64,000 nucleotides of DNA from Haloferax mediterranei ATCC 33500 (GCF_000306765.2 NC_017941.2:2604001-2668000), one strand, 5' to 3'; counted from the stretch's first letter, positions 34,029 to 44,428 are shown. Made by a program: numbers and translations. The notes: generated by a model not told the origin, from the letters alone.

Positions 34029-35276
34029 ATGACGCACGTCGCCACCGCGTTCCTTCGACACGGCGGGCGCGTTCTCCTCACGCGCCGGAGTGACGAAGTC
34101 GGAACGTACCAAGGGCGCTGGGCTGGGGTCTCAGGCTACGTCGAGGGAGACCCCGAAAACACCGAGGTCGACGCTCGGCGAGAACTCAGAGAGGAAGTCG
34201 GCGTCACCGATGCCGAACTCGTCCGCTCGGGCCAGCCGCTGTCCATCACCGACGACGGCCGAGAGTGGACCGTCCACCCGTTTCTGTTCGACGTGGCGGA
34301 CCGCACAGTCGACCCGAACGAGGAACTCGCCGAAGTTGAGTGGGTCCACCCGACCGAAATCCCGAACCGCGAGACAGTCCCCGGGTTATGGTCGACCTAT
34401 CGCCGCGTTGCGCCGACCGTCGAAACCGTTCGTGACGACGAGACGCACGGCTCAGCCTGGATTTCAATCCGCGCACTGGAGGTGCTGCGTGACACCGCAG
34501 TCGAGGCAGAATCGCGAGATGATTTGGTCTCGCTCGCCCGGGAACTCCGCGACGCCCGTCCCAGCATGACCGCCGTCGGCAACCGCGTTAATCGGGTGAT
34601 GGCGGACGCCGACCGGAGTCCGGAGGGAATCCGCCGCCGCACCGAAGCGGAAATCGACAGCGCGGTCGTCGCCGACGAAACCGCGGCGGCGGAGGCGGCA
34701 CAACTCCTCCGCAAGCGCGACTTCGACCGGGTTGCGACGCTCTCTCGCTCCGGTACAGTCGTCGCGGCACTCAAAGATGCACAGCCAAGTGTCGTCGTCG
34801 CCGAATCACGACCCGGACTTGAAGGCGTCACCGTCGTCGAAACGTTGGCGCGAGCGGGCATCGAAACCACACTCACCACCGATGCGGCGCTTCCGAACCT
34901 CGTCGCGTCGGGCGAGGTCGACTGCGTGCTCGTCGGTGCCGACTCGGTTCTCGCGTCGGGTGCCGTCGTCAACAAGGTCGGGAGTTACCCCGTCGCGCTC
35001 GCGGCCGACCGCGGCGGAGTTCCGTTCTTCACGGTCTGCGCCCGCGACAAGATACGCAGTGATGACGAGTTTGTTGGTGAAGACGACGGTTCGTTGTACG
35101 ACGGCGAGGAGTCGGTGAAGACTGAAAACCCGCTTTTCGAGGTCGTTCCCGAGGAGTTCGTGGCGGGCGTCGTCACCGAAGACGGGGTTCTCGACGCTGA
35201 AGGCGTTTCGAAGGTTACGGTGGAACACGCCGAACTCGAAGCGTGGGACGACCAAGACGACGACACCGGTCGATGA
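34029..35276 (+). CDS. NUDIX domain fused to an eIF2B-like sugar-phosphate isomerase domain
   Basis: 415 residues from ATG 34029. Residues 1-135 form a NUDIX domain with a full box (GYVEGDPENTEVDARRELREEVGV). Residues about 150-410 form an eIF2B alpha/beta/delta-type domain (VATLSRSGTVVAALKDAQPSVVVAESRPGLEG ... VLVGADSVLASGAVVNKVGSYPVALAA). The second domain is shared by ribose-1,5-bisphosphate isomerase, methylthioribose-1-phosphate isomerase and eIF2B regulatory subunits. The fusion suggests a nucleoside diphosphate is cleaved and its sugar phosphate isomerised, though the order of steps is inference. Confidence 0.88.
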   Translation: MTHVATAFLRHGGRVLLTRRSDEVGTYQGRWAGVSGYVEGDPENTEVDARRELREEVGVTDAELVRSGQPLSITDDGREWTVHPFLFDVADRTVDPNEELAEVEWVHPTEIPNRETVPGLWSTYRRVAPTVETVRDDETHGSAWISIRALEVLRDTAVEAESRDDLVSLARELRDARPSMTAVGNRVNRVMADADRSPEGIRRRTEAEIDSAVVADETAAAEAAQLLRKRDFDRVATLSRSGTVVAALKDAQPSVVVAESRPGLEGVTVVETLARAGIETTLTTDAALPNLVASGEVDCVLVGADSVLASGAVVNKVGSYPVALAADRGGVPFFTVCARDKIRSDDEFVGEDDGSLYDGEESVKTENPLFEVVPEEFVAGVVTEDGVLDAEGVSKVTVEHAELEAWDDQDDDTGR

Positions 35277-35486
35277 AAACCGTGAAATGTGCCACCGGCC
35301 TAGTCCCTCACGGGCGGCGGTGACGAAGGTTACCCCCTCCGAGCCCCTTGTGACGATGCTCAACAACACCTGAGCCGCCCTTCTAACGACGATTGATTGC
35401 TGAGATACATCGTTCCTATCCCTAATCCGTGCGACACTGACACACAACCCCAGTGCGGTTTCAGCCTCCGCGACCCCAGATACCGC

Positions 35487-36257
35487 ATGGACCGACGGGC
35501 ATTTCTCGGCGTTCTCTCGGCCGCAACTGCCGGACTCGCGGGCTGTACCGGCGGGAATATCCGACCGCCGATAGCGGGCTTTCCCGCGCCCGAAAACCCC
35601 GACCCGGTGGTCAAACACGGCTTTCCTGGAACCGTCTGTGGCGACCCGCCGAACCCGTTCGTCGGTATCGAGGCGATTCTCGAACCAGCAGTTGCTCCGG
35701 ATTGGGAGGGCCGGAACATCGCCGAGAAGTACCGCCTCGGCTACGAGGTTGGACCGGGTCTCGACGACGACGGCTACGTGATTGGTATCGAACGCGGGGG
35801 CACGGCCCGCGCGTATCCGCTTTCGATTCTCTGGTGGCACGAAGTCGTCAACGACACCCTCGGCGGCGACCCGGTACTCGTGACCTACTGTCCGATTTGT
35901 CAGTCCGGAATGGTCGCGGAGCGCCGCGTCGACGGCGAGGAAACGCGCTTTCAGGTTTCCGGACACCTCTGGCAACCGCCCGAAATCTACGGGTTCGCCA
36001 GCGTGCAGGAGGGCCGGGCGTTCGGCGCGTCCGCGTCGTCCGGCGACGCCGACGTTCGAAATTCGGGGAATCTCGTCCTCTACGACGAAGCGACCGGAAG
36101 CTACTGGAGTCAACTCTTGGCGAAGGCCATCTGCGGGCCGCAGTCGGGCGAACGAATGCGTATTCTTCCATCGACGGTAACGACATGGGGCGAGTGGCGC
36201 GCGGCGCACCCGGGGACTGACACGGTGCTTCCGCTGCCGTGGTCGGAGACGGCGTAG
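35487..36257 (+). CDS. DUF3179 lipoprotein, Tat-exported
   Basis: 256 residues from ATG 35487. A twin-arginine signal with lipobox is clear (MDRRAFLGVLSAATAGLAGCTG), so the protein should be lipid-anchored on the outer face via Cys22. The remainder is a DUF3179 domain, with the metal-like motif LVTYCPICQSGMVAERRVDGEE and an internal LWWHEVVNDTLGG. DUF3179 proteins are widespread and uncharacterised. It lies 90 bases upstream of the D-2-hydroxyacid dehydrogenase gene on the same strand. Confidence 0.9.
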   Translation: MDRRAFLGVLSAATAGLAGCTGGNIRPPIAGFPAPENPDPVVKHGFPGTVCGDPPNPFVGIEAILEPAVAPDWEGRNIAEKYRLGYEVGPGLDDDGYVIGIERGGTARAYPLSILWWHEVVNDTLGGDPVLVTYCPICQSGMVAERRVDGEETRFQVSGHLWQPPEIYGFASVQEGRAFGASASSGDADVRNSGNLVLYDEATGSYWSQLLAKAICGPQSGERMRILPSTVTTWGEWRAAHPGTDTVLPLPWSETA

Positions 36258-36338
36258 CGTCATTTCGAGGGGCGGAGTTCCGCGGTGAGAACCGGTCACC
36301 GACGCCGCCGGCACAAGTTCCTTCGTCCATCGGTGTGA

Positions 36339-37274
<936 letters not shown>

Positions 37275-37318
37275 TCACCGGGCGAGCGAGGGAGACGGAA
37301 AGAACTCCGCGAGAACCG

Positions 37319-37936
37319 CTAGAGGAACTTGAACAGGTCGTCGCGACCCTGTTCGTGGAGATGCGACCGGAGTGCCTCTTCGAGGTTCGTGATGTCGCCT
37401 CGCTTGGCGGTAATCGGGGCGATGACGTTCCGCCACTGCTTCCACGGCGGGAAGAGACCGAGACGGTCACAGAGGTCGTTCAGGCGCTCGTCGCGGTCGT
37501 CGACTTTGTCCATCTTGTTCACGGCGACGACGGTCGGAATGTCGAGTTCGTCGAGGAAGTAGAACATCTCCACGTCGTGCGGAATCGACTCGTCTGTGGT
37601 GTGGCGGTCGATAATGTCGATGACGCTCTTGCCATCGACGACGAGAACTGCCGCGAGGATATCGTCGGCGTTCTCCTCGATATACTGGACGATATCGGTC
37701 TTGATGGCCTCGCGGGTGTCGCTGTTGACGCCCGACATGAACCCGAACCCAGGAAGGTCGGTGAACATGAATTTCTCCGAGGTCCAGTCGAAATGGTTGG
37801 GTTTGCGCGTGACGCCGGGTTTCTTTCCCGTCGTGAACTTGCTGTGACCAGTCAACTCTCGCATCAGGGTCGACTTGCCCACGTTCGACCGCCCGACGAG
37901 GACGATTTCGTCGCGGTTCGGTCGGTCTTCGAACAT
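37319..37936 (-). CDS. engB: Ribosome biogenesis GTP-binding protein EngB (YihA family)
   Basis: 205 residues. G1 [18 protein letters not shown]3 [10 protein letters not shown] and G4 NKMDKV are in the right order and spacing. EngB GTPases are needed for late large-subunit assembly in bacteria; the archaeal role is assumed similar. It is a single-gene unit. Confidence 0.94.
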   Translation of the reverse strand: MFEDRPNRDEIVLVGRSNVGKSTLMRELTGHSKFTTGKKPGVTRKPNHFDWTSEKFMFTDLPGFGFMSGVNSDTREAIKTDIVQYIEENADDILAAVLVVDGKSVIDIIDRHTTDESIPHDVEMFYFLDELDIPTVVAVNKMDKVDDRDERLNDLCDRLGLFPPWKQWRNVIAPITAKRGDITNLEEALRSHLHEQGRDDLFKFL

Positions 37937-38029
37937 ACCCGGGGTTCGCCATCACGACAGATAAGCGGGACGGAAGCGACGCGGTAGGTGCTTGGCTCGG
38001 TCAATCGCTGGAGAGCGACGAAGGAGAAC

Positions 38030-38524
38030 TCAGATGCGTCTGACGAGTTTGAGCGTCGCCGCCGGAAGGTCGTCGTGTGGTTGCGAGTCGGCGACATCGA
38101 ACCCTCGTGCCCGATAGAACGAAAGCGTGTCTTCGTCGCCGTCGAGACAGGACGCCCACTGCTCGCGCGCACCGCTGACGACGTGTTTCGCCGTCATCGT
38201 CCGGAGGAGCGCAGTGCCGGCACCCGACCCCCGCACATCCGGGTGCGTGTGGAGCGAAAACACCTCACCGCGGCGTTTGTCCGTCATGCCACCGCCGCCA
38301 GCCGCGACGACTTCGCCGTCCTCGACAGCGACGACCCACCCATGTATGTCGTCCGCCTTACGCACTTCTCGGTGGAGACGTGACTCGCTGAACCGCGCGT
38401 CGACGACCGACCCGACTTCGGTCGGTGCGACGATATTCGCCGCCGCGTCGCGCCACCCTTCGGCGCAGATATGGGCGATGTCCGATACGTCGGCCGCTCT
38501 CGCAGTTCGGACGAACATACGCAT
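38030..38524 (-). CDS. GNAT-family N-acetyltransferase
   Basis: 164 residues if started at 38524 (MRMFVRTARAADVSDIAHICAEGW); an ATG two codons later is equally likely. Acetyl-CoA binding is indicated by VFSLHTHPDVRGSGAGTALLRTM, and the C-terminal signature is LSFYRARGFDVADSQPH. The acceptor substrate is unknown. The gene is divergent from the formyltetrahydrofolate cyclo-ligase gene. Confidence 0.88.
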   Translation of the reverse strand: MRMFVRTARAADVSDIAHICAEGWRDAAANIVAPTEVGSVVDARFSESRLHREVRKADDIHGWVVAVEDGEVVAAGGGGMTDKRRGEVFSLHTHPDVRGSGAGTALLRTMTAKHVVSGAREQWASCLDGDEDTLSFYRARGFDVADSQPHDDLPAATLKLVRRI

Positions 38525-38639
38525 ACGTTCGGACAGATATTGCAAAATCGTTTCGCGGGAGTGAAAGTCAGACTACGGGGGTGAACCAACCAAGACGGGG
38601 AAGCTATTCACCCCGTCTGAGATACTGAAGACGAGACCG

Positions 38640-39365
38640 ATGGACAAAGCAGCACTCCGAGACACGGTCTGGGACGAACTCGAATCATCGGGCGAAGCCC
38701 GCTTTCCCTTCCCGCCACACGGTCGCATTCCCAACTTCGCCGACGCACGGGCAGCGGCCGATAGGCTCGCCGGGACGCCCGAATGGGCAGACGCGACCGC
38801 AATCAAGGCCAATCCTGATGCCCCACAACTCCCGGTCAGGCGGCGCGCCCTCCGCGAAGGTAAAGTCGTCTACATGGCCGTCCCGCGACTCCGCGACGAG
38901 CGGTGTTTCTACGAACTCGACCCCGCCCGCATCGACGACGACAACCTCGATAGCGCGCCGACCGTTTCACACGTCGAAAGCTACGCCGAGCAGGTCGCCC
39001 CGGACGAACTGCCGGCAATCGATTTCGTGGTCTCCGGGTCGGTCGTCGTCTCCGAGCAGGGTGTCCGAATCGGCAAAGGCGAAGGGTTCAGCGACCTCGA
39101 ATACGCGGTGTTGCAGGGCCTCGGGGCGGTCGACGACGAGACGACCATCGCAACGACGGTTCACGAACTGCAAGTCCGCGACGACCTCCCGGAGCCGGAT
39201 TCCCACGACGTGCCGATGGACCTCGTCGTCACGCCCGAGCGGACGGTTCGAACCGAAACGCCGTATCCGCGACCGGAAGGAATCGACTGGTCGGCGCTTT
39301 CGGCCGAGCGACTCGAAGAGATGCCCGTGTTGCAGCGGCTTCGGGACAAGCGGGACGCCGAATAG
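38640..39365 (+). CDS. 5-formyltetrahydrofolate cyclo-ligase family protein
   Basis: 241 residues. Converts 5-formyl-THF to 5,10-methenyl-THF using ATP, returning a storage folate to the active pool. Family motifs are PNFADARAAADRLAG near the N-terminus, PRLRDERCFYELDP and the nucleotide/folate region VRIGKGEGFSDLEYAVL. Haloarchaea use folate-type cofactors, so the role is plausible. It is about 35 bases upstream of a TIGR00341 gene, a possible two-gene unit. Confidence 0.87.
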   Translation: MDKAALRDTVWDELESSGEARFPFPPHGRIPNFADARAAADRLAGTPEWADATAIKANPDAPQLPVRRRALREGKVVYMAVPRLRDERCFYELDPARIDDDNLDSAPTVSHVESYAEQVAPDELPAIDFVVSGSVVVSEQGVRIGKGEGFSDLEYAVLQGLGAVDDETTIATTVHELQVRDDLPEPDSHDVPMDLVVTPERTVRTETPYPRPEGIDWSALSAERLEEMPVLQRLRDKRDAE

Positions 39366-39402
39366 CCCCTGCTTATTTGGCTGTCCGGAGTGACGTGAGG
39401 CC

Positions 39403-40707
39403 GTGCGACTCGTACAGGTGATGGTGCCGACCGGCAAGCGCAAAGCGGTCCTTCGGACACTTGACGAGGAGGGTGTCGACTACGCCGTCTCCGAGGAGAC
39501 GTCCGGGCGCGACTTCGTCGCCGTCGTCACCTTCCCGGTCCCGAAGGAAGCGGTCGAGCCAGTGCTGGCGCGCTTGCGAGACGCGGGTGTCGAACGCGAC
39601 GCCTACACCGTCGTTGTCGCCGCCGAGACCGTTGCGTCGAAGCGGTTCGACAAGCTACAGAAAGAGTACGAGGAGGAGGATGAAAACGGCGATAGAATCG
39701 CTCGGGAGGAGTTGGCGTCGAAAGCCGCCAGTCTGGCCCCGTCGGTGCCGACGTTCGTCATCATGACGATTATCTCGGCGGTCGTCGCCACCGCCGGGTT
39801 GCTCCTCGACTCACCCGCAGTGGTCGTCGGGTCGATGGTTATCGCCCCGCTCGTCGGGCCCGCGATGTCGGCAAGCGTCGGCACCGTCGTCGACGACGAC
39901 CAGATGTTCGCCCGCGGGATTCGACTCCAAGTGTTCGGCGGTGTCCTCGCCGTCGGGTCGGCGGCCCTGTTCGCGCTTCTCCTCAGGGAATCGGGTGCAG
40001 TCCCGCTTTCAACCGCGGAAGTCCTCTCAGTTCCCGAAGTAGACGAACGCCTCGCACCGGACGTGCTCTCGTTGGTTATCGCTCTCGGGGCCGGTGCAGC
40101 GGGTGCGATTTCGCTATCGTCGGGCGTCTCGACGGCGCTCGTCGGCGTCATGATTGCCGCCGCGTTGATTCCGCCGACAGCCGTGGTCGGGATTGGAATC
40201 GCGTGGGGGTCACCCGAGGCGGTCGTCGGCTCTGCGATTCTCGTCCTCGTGAACATCCTCTCTATCAATTTCGTGGCAATCGGCGTGCTCTGGCAACAGG
40301 GCTACCGCCCGGAACACTGGATTCGACGCGACGAGGCCCGTCGGGCCGCCCTGTACCGTATTGCAATCATCGGGATTGGACTGCTCGTCCTCTCGTCGTT
40401 CCTCGGGACGGTCACGTACACGACGTACCGAAACGCGGGATTCCAGAGCGATGCACAGGAAGCCATCGAAGGCGTGCTCGCAGACACCGACGCGCAACTG
40501 CTATCGATGGACGTCCGGTACGATAGCGGACCGTTACAGGAACCCGCCAGAGTCGTCGTTACGGTCGGGTACGACCCGTGGTCCGACCCACCGGAAGTAA
40601 AAGATGAACTCACACAACGAGTGAATGCGGTCGCACCTGACCCGCTTTCACCGTGGGGGACAGACCGGATTGCGGTCGAGGTTCGCTACGTCGCCGTCGC
40701 AGAGTAG
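39403..40707 (+). CDS. TIGR00341 (DUF389) membrane protein
   Basis: 434 residues with a GTG start. An N-terminal ferredoxin-like/ACT-like domain (MRLVQVMVPTGKRKAVLRTLDEEGVDYAV; residues 1-75) is followed by six to seven membrane helices (about 118-330; DUF389 core VVGSMVIAPLVGPAMSASVG). A C-terminal beta/alpha domain (VLADTDAQLLSMDVRYDSG ...) ends the protein. The family is widespread in archaea and cyanobacteria without an assigned function; transport or channel activity has been suggested because of the fold. A tandem repeat follows 11 bases after the stop. Confidence 0.9.
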   Translation: MRLVQVMVPTGKRKAVLRTLDEEGVDYAVSEETSGRDFVAVVTFPVPKEAVEPVLARLRDAGVERDAYTVVVAAETVASKRFDKLQKEYEEEDENGDRIAREELASKAASLAPSVPTFVIMTIISAVVATAGLLLDSPAVVVGSMVIAPLVGPAMSASVGTVVDDDQMFARGIRLQVFGGVLAVGSAALFALLLRESGAVPLSTAEVLSVPEVDERLAPDVLSLVIALGAGAAGAISLSSGVSTALVGVMIAAALIPPTAVVGIGIAWGSPEAVVGSAILVLVNILSINFVAIGVLWQQGYRPEHWIRRDEARRAALYRIAIIGIGLLVLSSFLGTVTYTTYRNAGFQSDAQEAIEGVLADTDAQLLSMDVRYDSGPLQEPARVVVTVGYDPWSDPPEVKDELTQRVNAVAPDPLSPWGTDRIAVEVRYVAVAE

Positions 40708-40718
40708 GTCGCCGTCGA

Positions 40719-40808
40719 CGAATCGGCCGCTGTCACCGAGTCATCGTCGTTGCGAATCGGCCGCTGTCACCGAGTCATCGTCGTTGCGAATAGACCGCTA
40801 TCGTCGAG
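40719..40808. repeat. 34-bp tandem repeat, two perfect copies plus a partial
   Basis: A 34-bp unit beginning CGAATCGGCCGCTGTC occupies 40719-40752 and, identically, 40753-40786. A third diverged partial copy follows (CGAATAGACCGCTATCGTCGAG). It fills the space between the TIGR00341 and SIMPL genes. Confidence 0.95.
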
Positions 40809-40913
40809 TATCACACCGCTACACAGTCAGGGATTCAGTAGTTTTCACTAAAGGGTACAGTCGCTCTTTGTCTTTAGCGCGACTTGAATAGCATCGCAGA
40901 CGTTTCAGCAAGT

Positions 40914-41645
40914 ATGCAACGACGCATCATCGCCCCACTACTCCTCGTGGGACTCGTACTCCTCGCAGGGTGTCTGTCACCGTTACAGGCGGCACCTGGA
41001 GAGAGCGCAAACAGCACAAATGCGACGACCATCTCCGCGACCGGAACTGGTGAGGTCACCGCCGACGCCGACCTCGCCGTCGTCAACATCGCGGTGACCC
41101 ACACCGCAGACTCCGCCGACGAGGCGCGCGGGACGGTCGCTGACAACGTTTCAGCTGTTCGCACCGCCCTCACTGACGCCGGTATCGCCGAGGACGACAT
41201 CCAAACGACCGGCTTCACTATCCGTCCCGAATACGACCACGGCGGTGAAAAACGCGAACTAGTCGGCTACCGCGCTGTCCACACGCTGAGCGTCGAAGTC
41301 GCCCCCGACCGTGCCGGTGAAGTCATCGACCTCGCCGTCGGTGCCGGAGCCAGCGAGGTCCAGAACGTGCGCTTCACGCTCACCGACGAGACGCGCGCCG
41401 AACTCCGCAGTGAAGCCCTGACGAAGGCCGTCGAATCGGCAAAGGCGGACGCTGACGACGTCGCCACCGCATCCGACCTCACTGTCACGGGCGTCCAGAC
41501 CGCCACCGTCGGCGGGAGCAACTCGCCCGGTCCGTACCCAGTCGCCTTCGAAGACGCCCGCACGACTTCCGGAGCACCAACTGAACTCACACCCGGTCCC
41601 GTAACCGTCTCGGCGACGGTTGAGGTCGTCTACACGGCCGAGTAA
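40914..41645 (+). CDS. SIMPL (DUF541) domain lipoprotein
   Basis: 243 residues from ATG 40914. The Sec lipobox is MQRRIIAPLLLVGLVLLAGC, giving a lipid-anchored extracellular protein. The SIMPL domain follows (ISATGTGEVTADADLAVVNIAVTHTADSADEA ... DIQTTGFTIRPEYDHGG). SIMPL proteins occur in many prokaryotes, some linked to oxidative stress defence or to animal signalling; the role in archaea is not known. The final part TVSATVEVVYTAE is typical of the domain end. Confidence 0.92.
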   Translation: MQRRIIAPLLLVGLVLLAGCLSPLQAAPGESANSTNATTISATGTGEVTADADLAVVNIAVTHTADSADEARGTVADNVSAVRTALTDAGIAEDDIQTTGFTIRPEYDHGGEKRELVGYRAVHTLSVEVAPDRAGEVIDLAVGAGASEVQNVRFTLTDETRAELRSEALTKAVESAKADADDVATASDLTVTGVQTATVGGSNSPGPYPVAFEDARTTSGAPTELTPGPVTVSATVEVVYTAE

Positions 41646-41758
41646 CGAGCAGTATCACGCGAACACCCGCTGACCGCCCTCCAATCGGCCCTCCACCGCA
41701 TTCAGGCCACCCCGCACCCTCCCCCTTCGGTCCACACACTCCCAACGCCTGCCTTCGG

Positions 41759-41778
41759 CCCTCCCCACCCCCGCTCCC
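41759..41778 (-). other. G-quadruplex motif on the minus strand
   Basis: The plus strand has C runs at 41759-41761, 41763-41766, 41768-41772 and 41776-41778. The minus strand is therefore G3-N3-G5-N-G4-N-G3, a textbook quadruplex pattern. It sits in a 280-base, strikingly pyrimidine-rich gap between two convergent genes (41646-41925) with no coding signal; a second looser G-run cluster lies near 41785-41815. Confidence 0.7.
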
Positions 41779-41925
41779 GCTTCGACCCTCCCCGCTTCCG
41801 AACCCAACCCCCCTACCTCGGACTACTCGACTCCTCACATCAGTCGCTACACGCTGAGTTCAGTCACACACTCCCCGCTCCGCGTCACTCTTTCAACAGT
41901 AGAAAACAGACCAAAAGCCGAGCAG

Positions 41926-42903
41926 TTACTCGTTTCGCGACGGCGGGATGTCGGGTTCGAACCCGATGGCGTCGGCCGCGGCGTCGAGGACTGCATCGAC
42001 GTTTTCACCCGTCTCGACGCTCATGTAGAGGTCTGCCTCCATGTCGGTCGAGCGGTCGCTCTTGTTGCAGACGGTGAGGACCGGAATGTCACGTTCCTCG
42101 AATCGGGCTTGCACCGCGTCTCGGAGTTCGAGTTGCGATTCGATGGGGTAGCCGCACTCCGCGCTGGCGTCGGCGACGAAGATGACGGCGTCCGCGAGGT
42201 GTTCGAGGGCGCTGACGGCCTGTTTCTCGATATCGTTTCGCTCGTCTTCGGGACGGTCGAGCAGCCCCGGCGTGTCGATAATCTGGTACCGGATGCGCTC
42301 GCGGTCGAAATGGCCGATTTGGACGCCCTTCGTCGTGAAGGGGTAGCGCGCGATTTCGTTCGATGCGCGGGTCACGTCGTTGACGAACGAGGACTTCCCG
42401 ACGTTCGGATAGCCGGCGACGACGATTGCCGGTTCGTCCGGGCGGATGTCGGGGAGGTTCTTCAGTGCGTCGCGGGCCTCGCCGATTCGGAGCAGGTCGT
42501 CTTCGACCTCCTCGGTGATGTTTGCCATACGGGCAAACGCCTGTTTTCGGTGCTTGCGAGCGAGGTCGGCGTCGGTTTTGCGGAGTTTCGGCTGGTACTC
42601 GCGAGCAATCTCGTCAATCTGCCGCGAGGCCCACATAATCTCCGAGAGGCTCTTTCGAACCTCGTCGACATCGACGATTGCGTCGGCGAGTTCGTAGTAG
42701 AACGGGTCGACCGTCTCGAAGTCGGGCCACTCGACGACGACGTTTTCGAGGTTGTCCGAGAGGATGTTCGACGCCGTCTGAAGCATCGACTGCTGAGCCT
42801 CCAACTTGTTCTGCTTCGCTCGCCCCGTGCGCGCGGCCCGCGAAAAGGCCTTGTCGATGAGTTCGTCCGACCGGGGCGTGGTCGGGAGAGACTCGAAAAT
42901 CAT
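41926..42903 (-). CDS. NOG1-family GTPase
   Basis: 325 residues. An all-helical N-terminal domain (about 1-155) is followed by a GTPase domain: G1 GYPNVGKSSFVNDVTRA near 167, G3 DTPGLLDRP near 213 and G4 NKSD near 283. This order (helical bundle then G domain) is that of NOG1, a large-subunit ribosome assembly factor. Archaeal members are shorter than eukaryotic NOG1, as here. The gene ends into the pyrimidine-rich gap. Confidence 0.93.
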   Translation of the reverse strand: MIFESLPTTPRSDELIDKAFSRAARTGRAKQNKLEAQQSMLQTASNILSDNLENVVVEWPDFETVDPFYYELADAIVDVDEVRKSLSEIMWASRQIDEIAREYQPKLRKTDADLARKHRKQAFARMANITEEVEDDLLRIGEARDALKNLPDIRPDEPAIVVAGYPNVGKSSFVNDVTRASNEIARYPFTTKGVQIGHFDRERIRYQIIDTPGLLDRPEDERNDIEKQAVSALEHLADAVIFVADASAECGYPIESQLELRDAVQARFEERDIPVLTVCNKSDRSTDMEADLYMSVETGENVDAVLDAAADAIGFEPDIPPSRNE

Positions 42904-43037
42904 TGCAACCCGCTACACGGTCGAGGCGTAAAAGCGCGTTCGTTTGGGGCTTGGCGCCTCGAACGCTGAATTAAGCGTGCTTGTCACCCGCACGGTTCGC
43001 CACGAGGTTCTTACCCGAAGACGATGAACCTCAGCAC

Positions 43038-43400
43038 ATGACAGACTGGAAAGCGGTCGCCGTCGGCTTCGTCATCATCCTCGTCATCGGCACCGGCGGG
43101 CTGTCAATCCCAATTATCGGGCAAATCGGAGCGGGCCTCGTCGGCGGGTTCGCGGCGGGCTATCTCGCCGGTGGCACGCTCGGCAACGGCGCGTGGAACG
43201 GACTGGTCGCCGGGTCGCTGTCCGGTATCGCCGTCACCCTGCTTGCAGCGCTCCTCGGCGGACTCGTGGGACTCGCGGGCGGACCGCTCGGTAGTCTCCT
43301 CGGCGGCGTCGGCGTCTTCGTCGTCGGTATCGTCTTGACGCTCATCTTCGCCATCGACAGCGCCATCGCCGGGGCAGTCGGTGCGTGGGTGAAAGGTTGA
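43038..43400 (+). CDS. DUF5518 membrane protein
   Basis: 120 residues from ATG 43038. Nearly all is hydrophobic and glycine-rich with four predicted helices (VAVGFVIILVIGTGGLSI; IGAGLVGGFAAGYLAGG; GLVAGSLSGIAVTLLAALLGGLVGLAG; GVGVFVVGIVLTLIFAIDSAIAGAVGA). I recognise the pattern as the haloarchaeal DUF5518 family, whose function is unknown. Gly-x3-Gly packing suggests tight helix bundles. It lies 17 bases from the convergent tsr3 gene. Confidence 0.85.
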   Translation: MTDWKAVAVGFVIILVIGTGGLSIPIIGQIGAGLVGGFAAGYLAGGTLGNGAWNGLVAGSLSGIAVTLLAALLGGLVGLAGGPLGSLLGGVGVFVVGIVLTLIFAIDSAIAGAVGAWVKG

Positions 43401-43417
43401 GAACGTTCGAATCCCAG

Positions 43418-43915
43418 CTATTCGCCGCGTTCGAGGTACTCGCGCTGAACTTCGACGACCTCGGTCGAATTCTCGCACTCGCTGTAGCGCCGCAGCGGTT
43501 CCTCGTTGAGTTCGAGGAAGGTGTGACCCCAGTTGAATTTCGAGAGAATTTCCTCGGCGTGCGGCTTCTCGCCGAAGATGACGAGCGCGGCGGCCAGTGC
43601 CTCGACGGTCGTCAGTTGCATCGGACGACCGAAATTCACGGGGTTGGCGGCGACGAGATACGGGAGCGCGCGATGCTCACCGGGAAGCGAAAACATCGCC
43701 TCCTCGGCGGACTCCCACGAGCAGTCGAGCGCGACGAGCGCGCCCGTGTCCTTGTCAGCAGGCGAGAGCGCCCGCTCGGCGTGGGGATTGAGCACGACGC
43801 CGTAGGGTGTCGCCCGGTCCGTGCCGTGGAGGGTCGCCATCTCGAACCGTTCGAGCTTTTTCGCCGTGCACTTCTTCGGGTCGTCGTCACCCTCGTATCG
43901 AACGTGCAGGTCCAC
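43418..43915 (-). CDS. tsr3: 16S rRNA aminocarboxypropyltransferase Tsr3
   Basis: 165 residues. Tsr3 transfers the 3-amino-3-carboxypropyl group of S-adenosylmethionine to a modified uridine/pseudouridine in the small-subunit rRNA decoding region. The DUF367 blocks are seen: [14 protein letters not shown] at the N-terminus, [60 protein letters not shown] and the C-terminal [20 protein letters not shown]. The length matches the archaeal form. Confidence 0.94.
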   Translation of the reverse strand: MDLHVRYEGDDDPKKCTAKKLERFEMATLHGTDRATPYGVVLNPHAERALSPADKDTGALVALDCSWESAEEAMFSLPGEHRALPYLVAANPVNFGRPMQLTTVEALAAALVIFGEKPHAEEILSKFNWGHTFLELNEEPLRRYSECENSTEVVEVQREYLERGE

Positions 43916-44040
43916 ATCGGCGGTACGCGACTCCCGGAGAAAAGCGTCCCGAACGAGACAGTGGGGTCGGTACAGGGTCTATCCGAGCGTGCCGACGGCG
44001 CGGGCGGCGGATTCTTCCGCCCGGCCGACGAAGGGGAACC

Positions 44041-44388
44041 GTGCATCCCGACGCAACGTATCTGGCTCGACAGTATTACACGGCAATCGACCACCATGGA
44101 TACGACATGCTTCGGAACCTCCTCGACCCCGGGTTCGTCCAGCAGCGCGAGGACATGCGACTCGACGGGCGCGAGGAGTTCGTTTCGTTCATGCGCGACG
44201 GTCGGCCGCAGACGGATACGAGGCACGTCATCGACCGCTACATCCAGTCGAAATCCGACGACGAAGTCGTCGTCCGCGGTCACCTCGAAGACAGTGGCGG
44301 AAGCGAGATATTCGTCTTCCTCGACCGGTTTCGAGCGCGGGACGGAAAGCTCGCCGAGTTGAAGACGTTCACGCGCCCGCCGAACTGA
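44041..44388 (+). CDS. NTF2/SnoaL-like domain protein
   Basis: 115 residues from GTG 44041. A single cone-shaped NTF2-like fold is indicated by YLARQYYTAIDHHGYDMLRNLLDPGFVQQRED, DGREEFVSFMRDG and the terminal strand FVFLDRFRARDGKLAELKTFTRP. Such domains act as isomerases, dehydratases or dosage subunits in diverse proteins, and no catalytic residues can be named here. The GTG start is supported by the upstream GGGG stretch and by the fold start. Confidence 0.78.
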   Translation: MHPDATYLARQYYTAIDHHGYDMLRNLLDPGFVQQREDMRLDGREEFVSFMRDGRPQTDTRHVIDRYIQSKSDDEVVVRGHLEDSGGSEIFVFLDRFRARDGKLAELKTFTRPPN

Positions 44389-44428
44389 GCGCAGTCGCCA
44401 CACAAAAGAGAATAGAGAAACGAACGCG

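Noticed and set aside
41587..41838. 83-codon Gly/Arg/Ser-rich frame in the pyrimidine-rich gap
   Set aside because: It reads the G-rich strand as low-complexity glycine; no start signal, no family.
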